Part shown: positions 6,994 to 8,763 of the stretch, one piece after another
How positions within the stretch are numbered: the first letter of the stretch is position 1
Layout of the letters: every line of letters begins with the position of its first letter
Assembly (NCBI GenBank): GCA_965369945.1
Contig: CBDUST010000193.1
Span: 1-8,763 of the forward strand
Source: JADFNO01 sp965369945
GTDB taxonomy: Bacteria; Planctomycetota; Phycisphaerae; Phycisphaerales; SM1A02
Direction of reading: 5' to 3'
Length of the DNA: 8,763 nucleotides
The notes under the pieces: model-generated
Database searches by the model: none
What the model was told of the DNA's origin: nothing
What the model saw: the letters and a program-made list of their open reading frames with translations, nothing else
Position numbers and translations under genes: made by a program

Positions 6994-8207
6994 ATCTCAC
7001 CATTCGGCCGATCGACGAGTCCGAGACTCAGACCTTTCGCACGAAACTGTCTCGCGGTTTTGGATACGATCTACACAAGGACGACGATCCGAATCGTCTC
7101 TTTCGGACTCTGGACGTAGAGCGAACAGTCTGCGCATTCGACGGCAAGGAGATGATCGGAACTTGTGGAGCGTTCAGTCTTGACCTGACCGTTCCTGGAG
7201 CAACTCTCCCAATGGGGGGTACGACGGTGATCACCGTGCAACCGACGCATCGACGTCGCGGTGTGCTGCGCGCAATGATGCAGGCGCATCTGAAAGAGAT
7301 ACAAGATCGCCGCGAGCCGTTGGCGGGACTGTGGGCATCGGAGAGTTCGATCTACGGAAGGTTCGGCTACGGATTGGCAGCGCAAAGTTACGAACTGAAG
7401 CTTGACGCGAAAGAGGTTCAGTTCGCCGACGACGTATCGGCCGGTTCGGTCAAGCTCATCGAGCTCCAGGAAGCGCAGCAACTCTTCCCAGATGTTTATG
7501 AGCGTGTTCGACCTACCCGGCCCGGGATGTTCGCGCGGAATGATGCGTGGTGGGAGACAGATGTATTCTATGATCCTGAACACCGGCGCGAGGGAAAGAG
7601 CGCCAAGCGCTACGCCATCCACAAAGGCGAGAGCGGGGTGGACGGCTACGCGATATACCGGCAAAAGGAGGAATGGACCGACTTCCCCAAAGGTGAGATC
7701 CACGTCGTGGAAGTCATCACGTCCACGCTAGCGGCGCATCGAGCGCTGTGGCATTACATGACGAACATCGATCTGTACCCCAACGTGCGCTACTGGAATG
7801 CGCCAGTGGACGATGAGTTGCCCTGGCAAGTGACCGATCCACGCCGAGTGCAGCGGAACATCTGCGACAGCCTTTGGGTGCGGCTTATCGACATACCTCG
7901 TGCCCTTGCCGGTCGGCACTATTGCGGAAGTGGGAAGATCGTGTTCGAAGTGCATGATTCGTTCATGCCCGCCAATAGCGGTTGCTACGAACTTGAGACG
8001 AGTAACAGCAGCGTGCAATGCTCCGCGACCTCATCGAAGGCGGACATCGAGCTTTCGGTCCAGACGCTTGGAGCGGTTTACCTCGGCGCGCACCGATTCA
8101 CTGAGTTGATGCGCGCAGGACTCATCCAAGGTGATCCCGACGCGTTGGCGACGGCCGATCGGATGTTCTCGTGGGACCGGCAACCGTGGTGTCCAGAGGT
8201 CTTCTAA
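6990..8207 (+). CDS. Eis-like GNAT N-acetyltransferase with SCP2-like C-terminal domain
   Basis: A 405-residue acetyltransferase of the Eis family (two GNAT folds plus a sterol-carrier-like C-terminal domain), close to the length of mycobacterial Eis. The acetyl-CoA site is VQPTHRRRGVLRAMM (83-97). IYGRFGYG (121-128) contains Y127, matching the general-acid Tyr126 of M. tuberculosis Eis. The protein ends in Phe405 (PEVF), and in Eis the C-terminal Phe carboxylate takes part in catalysis, so the active-site set looks intact. Eis enzymes acetylate amines on aminoglycosides, peptides or polyamines; the substrate here is unknown and an aminoglycoside role should not be assumed. The ATG at 6990 is preferred over an in-frame GTG at 6960 because it gives a typical GNAT first strand (MNLTIRPI) and an ATGA overlap with the GH127 stop. 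No signal peptide: predicted cytoplasmic, unlike its operon neighbours. Its TAA stop is duplicated by the element inserted after it. Confidence 0.88.
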   Translation: MNLTIRPIDESETQTFRTKLSRGFGYDLHKDDDPNRLFRTLDVERTVCAFDGKEMIGTCGAFSLDLTVPGATLPMGGTTVITVQPTHRRRGVLRAMMQAHLKEIQDRREPLAGLWASESSIYGRFGYGLAAQSYELKLDAKEVQFADDVSAGSVKLIELQEAQQLFPDVYERVRPTRPGMFARNDAWWETDVFYDPEHRREGKSAKRYAIHKGESGVDGYAIYRQKEEWTDFPKGEIHVVEVITSTLAAHRALWHYMTNIDLYPNVRYWNAPVDDELPWQVTDPRRVQRNICDSLWVRLIDIPRALAGRHYCGSGKIVFEVHDSFMPANSGCYELETSNSSVQCSATSSKADIELSVQTLGAVYLGAHRFTELMRAGLIQGDPDALATADRMFSWDRQPWCPEVF

Positions 8208-8228
8208 GAAACTATCTCATAACCGGTG

Positions 8229-8250
8229 GCACGGGCGTCTGAGCCTGTGC
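8229..8250. repeat. REP-like hairpin 1 inside the MITE-like element
   Basis: GCACGGGC (8229-8236) and GCCTGTGC (8243-8250) pair over 8 positions with one G-T/G-U pair around a 6-nt loop. The preceding CCGGTGG (8223-8229) is mirrored by CCACCGG (8309-8315) on the other side. It may help end transcription of the acetyltransferase, but no T-run follows. Confidence 0.7.
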
Positions 8251-8288
8251 AAACGTCTCGCAGTGCGATCGTAATGCCATAATGAAGC

Positions 8289-8309
8289 GTACGGGCGAGA
8301 CGCCCGTAC
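8289..8309. repeat. REP-like hairpin 2 inside the MITE-like element
   Basis: GTACGGGCG (8289-8297) and CGCCCGTAC (8301-8309) form a perfect 9-bp stem with a 3-nt AGA loop. In reverse complement it aligns with hairpin 1, making an inverted doublet like REP/BIME units. No T-run adjoins it. Confidence 0.8.
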
Positions 8310-8341
8310 CACCGGAAGTGGGGTTCTGAGATAGTTTCTAA

Positions 8342-8604
8342 GTGGTCTAGGTTTAGCGCCATGCAGATGCTCGGTCGGCATCTGGCGAGCTTCAGTCAGG
8401 TTGACCATGCCGTGCAATCGGCGATGGACGGCGGCCTTAGTCGCCTGCAGCCGGTTCTCTAAGGCTCTGGGACCCCCCGTCCGGGGCCTCCTCCTCGTGG
8501 ACGGCCACGGGCCGGTCGGTAGGTCTCTGAGGCCCCCTCGCGAGGTTTCTTCGACAACTAGAGCACTCCAACTCAACGCGTAGCGCGTTCGGCGCTTGTT
8601 AGGG
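8342..8604. other. GC-rich structured stretch with no convincing gene
   Basis: No open frame here looks like a protein family on either strand; the frames are Arg/Pro-rich and antisense-like. The stretch contains several inverted repeats: GGAC/GTCC (8470-8482), GGGGCCTC/GAGGCCCC (8483-8490 and 8529-8536) and AACGCG/CGCGTT (8575-8580 and 8584-8589, 3-nt loop). It may be a decayed gene, the left end of the neighbouring IS630-family element, or an untranslated structured RNA. I see no evidence to choose. A TA dinucleotide at 8559-8560 (inside CTAG) is one possible left boundary of the IS, but the right end is outside the window. Confidence 0.4.
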
Positions 8605-8633
8605 TTGCGCTTTTTGGTGCGCTGATTTATGCT
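8605..8633 (+). promoter_or_regulatory. Possible sigma-70-type promoter for the transposase
   Basis: TTGCGC (8605-8610) and TATGCT (8628-8633) are separated by 17 bp, and the start codon follows 39 bp later. Each hexamer matches the consensus at four of six positions. This is a sequence match only. Confidence 0.3.
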
Positions 8634-8672
8634 CCACCCCGGCTTACACCGTGAGCCAAAAAGGAGCCATGG

Positions 8673-8763
8673 ATGGCAGCACCATATTCACAAGACCTGA
8701 GAGATCGCGTGCTGGCGGCGTACGACCGCGGCATGAAAACCAAGCAGATTGCAATCGTCTTCT
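8673..8763 (+). CDS. IS630-family transposase, N-terminus (partial)
   Basis: The first 30 codons of a gene cut by the right edge of the window. The start MAAPYSQDLRDRVLAAYDRG followed by MKTKQIAIVF is the characteristic N-terminus of IS630-family transposases, which begin with a helix-turn-helix DNA-binding domain ahead of a DDE catalytic domain. AAGGAG at 8661-8666 lies 6 nt before the ATG. An ATG at 8669 is in another frame and gives no known protein. IS630 elements insert at TA and move by cut and paste; the ends and integrity of this copy cannot be judged here. Confidence 0.88.
   Translation, partial: MAAPYSQDLRDRVLAAYDRGMKTKQIAIVF

Larger units (their letters stand above)
8208..8338. 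mobile_element. 131-bp MITE-like element with TAA target duplication
   Basis: Perfect 12-bp terminal inverted repeats GAAACTATCTCA (8208-8219) and TGAGATAGTTTC (8327-8338) bound the element. The match extends to about 17 bp with one mismatch (AACC/GGTT inside). Direct TAA copies flank it at 8205-8207 and 8339-8341, consistent with a 3-bp TNA target duplication such as some IS5-family groups make. There is no coding capacity, so it would need a transposase in trans. Both arms also carry related GGTGG(C/T)ACGGGCGTCT sequence in opposite orientation, the right arm having about 8 extra bases, so the whole element can fold as one long hairpin or two small ones. It sits exactly at the stop codon of the acetyltransferase gene. 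The family assignment is inference. Confidence 0.75.

Noticed and set aside
7071..7703. 210-codon minus-strand open frame
   Set aside because: It is antisense to the Eis-like gene, whose conserved motifs explain the region.
8217..8576. 119-codon minus-strand open frame after the acetyltransferase
   Set aside because: It runs through most of the MITE-like element and the GC-rich stretch, is Arg/Pro-rich and shows no motif; a decayed gene cannot be excluded but a functional one is unsupported.
1..8763. CRISPR array, tRNA or rRNA
   Set aside because: No regularly spaced direct repeats, cloverleaf or rRNA-like sequence was recognised on either strand by eye.

Overview
The window (about 8.8 kb, moderately GC-rich) looks like a piece of a Planctomycetota or similar PVC-group chromosome. 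The evidence is family content: Tat-exported Gfo/Idh/MocA oxidoreductase and sugar-isomerase-like proteins, lipoprotein forms of an FGE-sulfatase-domain protein, ApbE and DUF1080, a DUF1680/GH127 glycosidase, and a short GGGCG/CGCCC hairpin repeat of the kind I associate with these genomes. No rRNA or marker gene fixes the taxon, so this is inference.

Layout. Two gene sets diverge from a point near 3256, where the two proposed start codons lie 4 bp apart. Leftward (minus strand) run an FGE-sulfatase-domain lipoprotein (2391-3254), a Tat-signal Gfo/Idh/MocA oxidoreductase (1061-2401, overlapping the previous gene by 11 bp), a Tat-signal sugar phosphate isomerase/epimerase-like TIM barrel (140-1057, 3 bp gap), and the first 33 codons of another Tat-signal protein (1-99, cut by the window edge). 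Rightward (plus strand) run an ApbE FAD:protein FMN transferase lipoprotein (3259-4293), a DUF1080 / 3-keto-disaccharide hydrolase-family lipoprotein (4342-5073), an exported GH127 beta-L-arabinofuranosidase-like enzyme (5086-6993), and an Eis-like N-acetyltransferase (6990-8207, ATGA overlap).

After the acetyltransferase the sequence becomes mobile-element territory. A 131-bp MITE-like element (8208-8338) has 12-bp perfect terminal inverted repeats and two internal hairpins. It is flanked by TAA direct repeats, and the left TAA is the stop codon of the acetyltransferase. A GC-rich structured stretch without a convincing gene follows (8342-8604), then the start of an IS630-family transposase (8673 to the window end).

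Joint function (inference). Gfo/Idh/MocA oxidoreductase, AP-endonuclease-like isomerase and DUF1080 protein are the three families of the oxidative route that makes 3-keto-glycosides and then cleaves them without a classical glycosidase. Here they sit beside a conventional GH127 arabinofuranosidase, nearly all with export signals. The locus is therefore best read as an extracytoplasmic glycan or glycoside degradation cluster. ApbE, the FGE-like protein and the Eis-like acetyltransferase have no obvious partner in the window.
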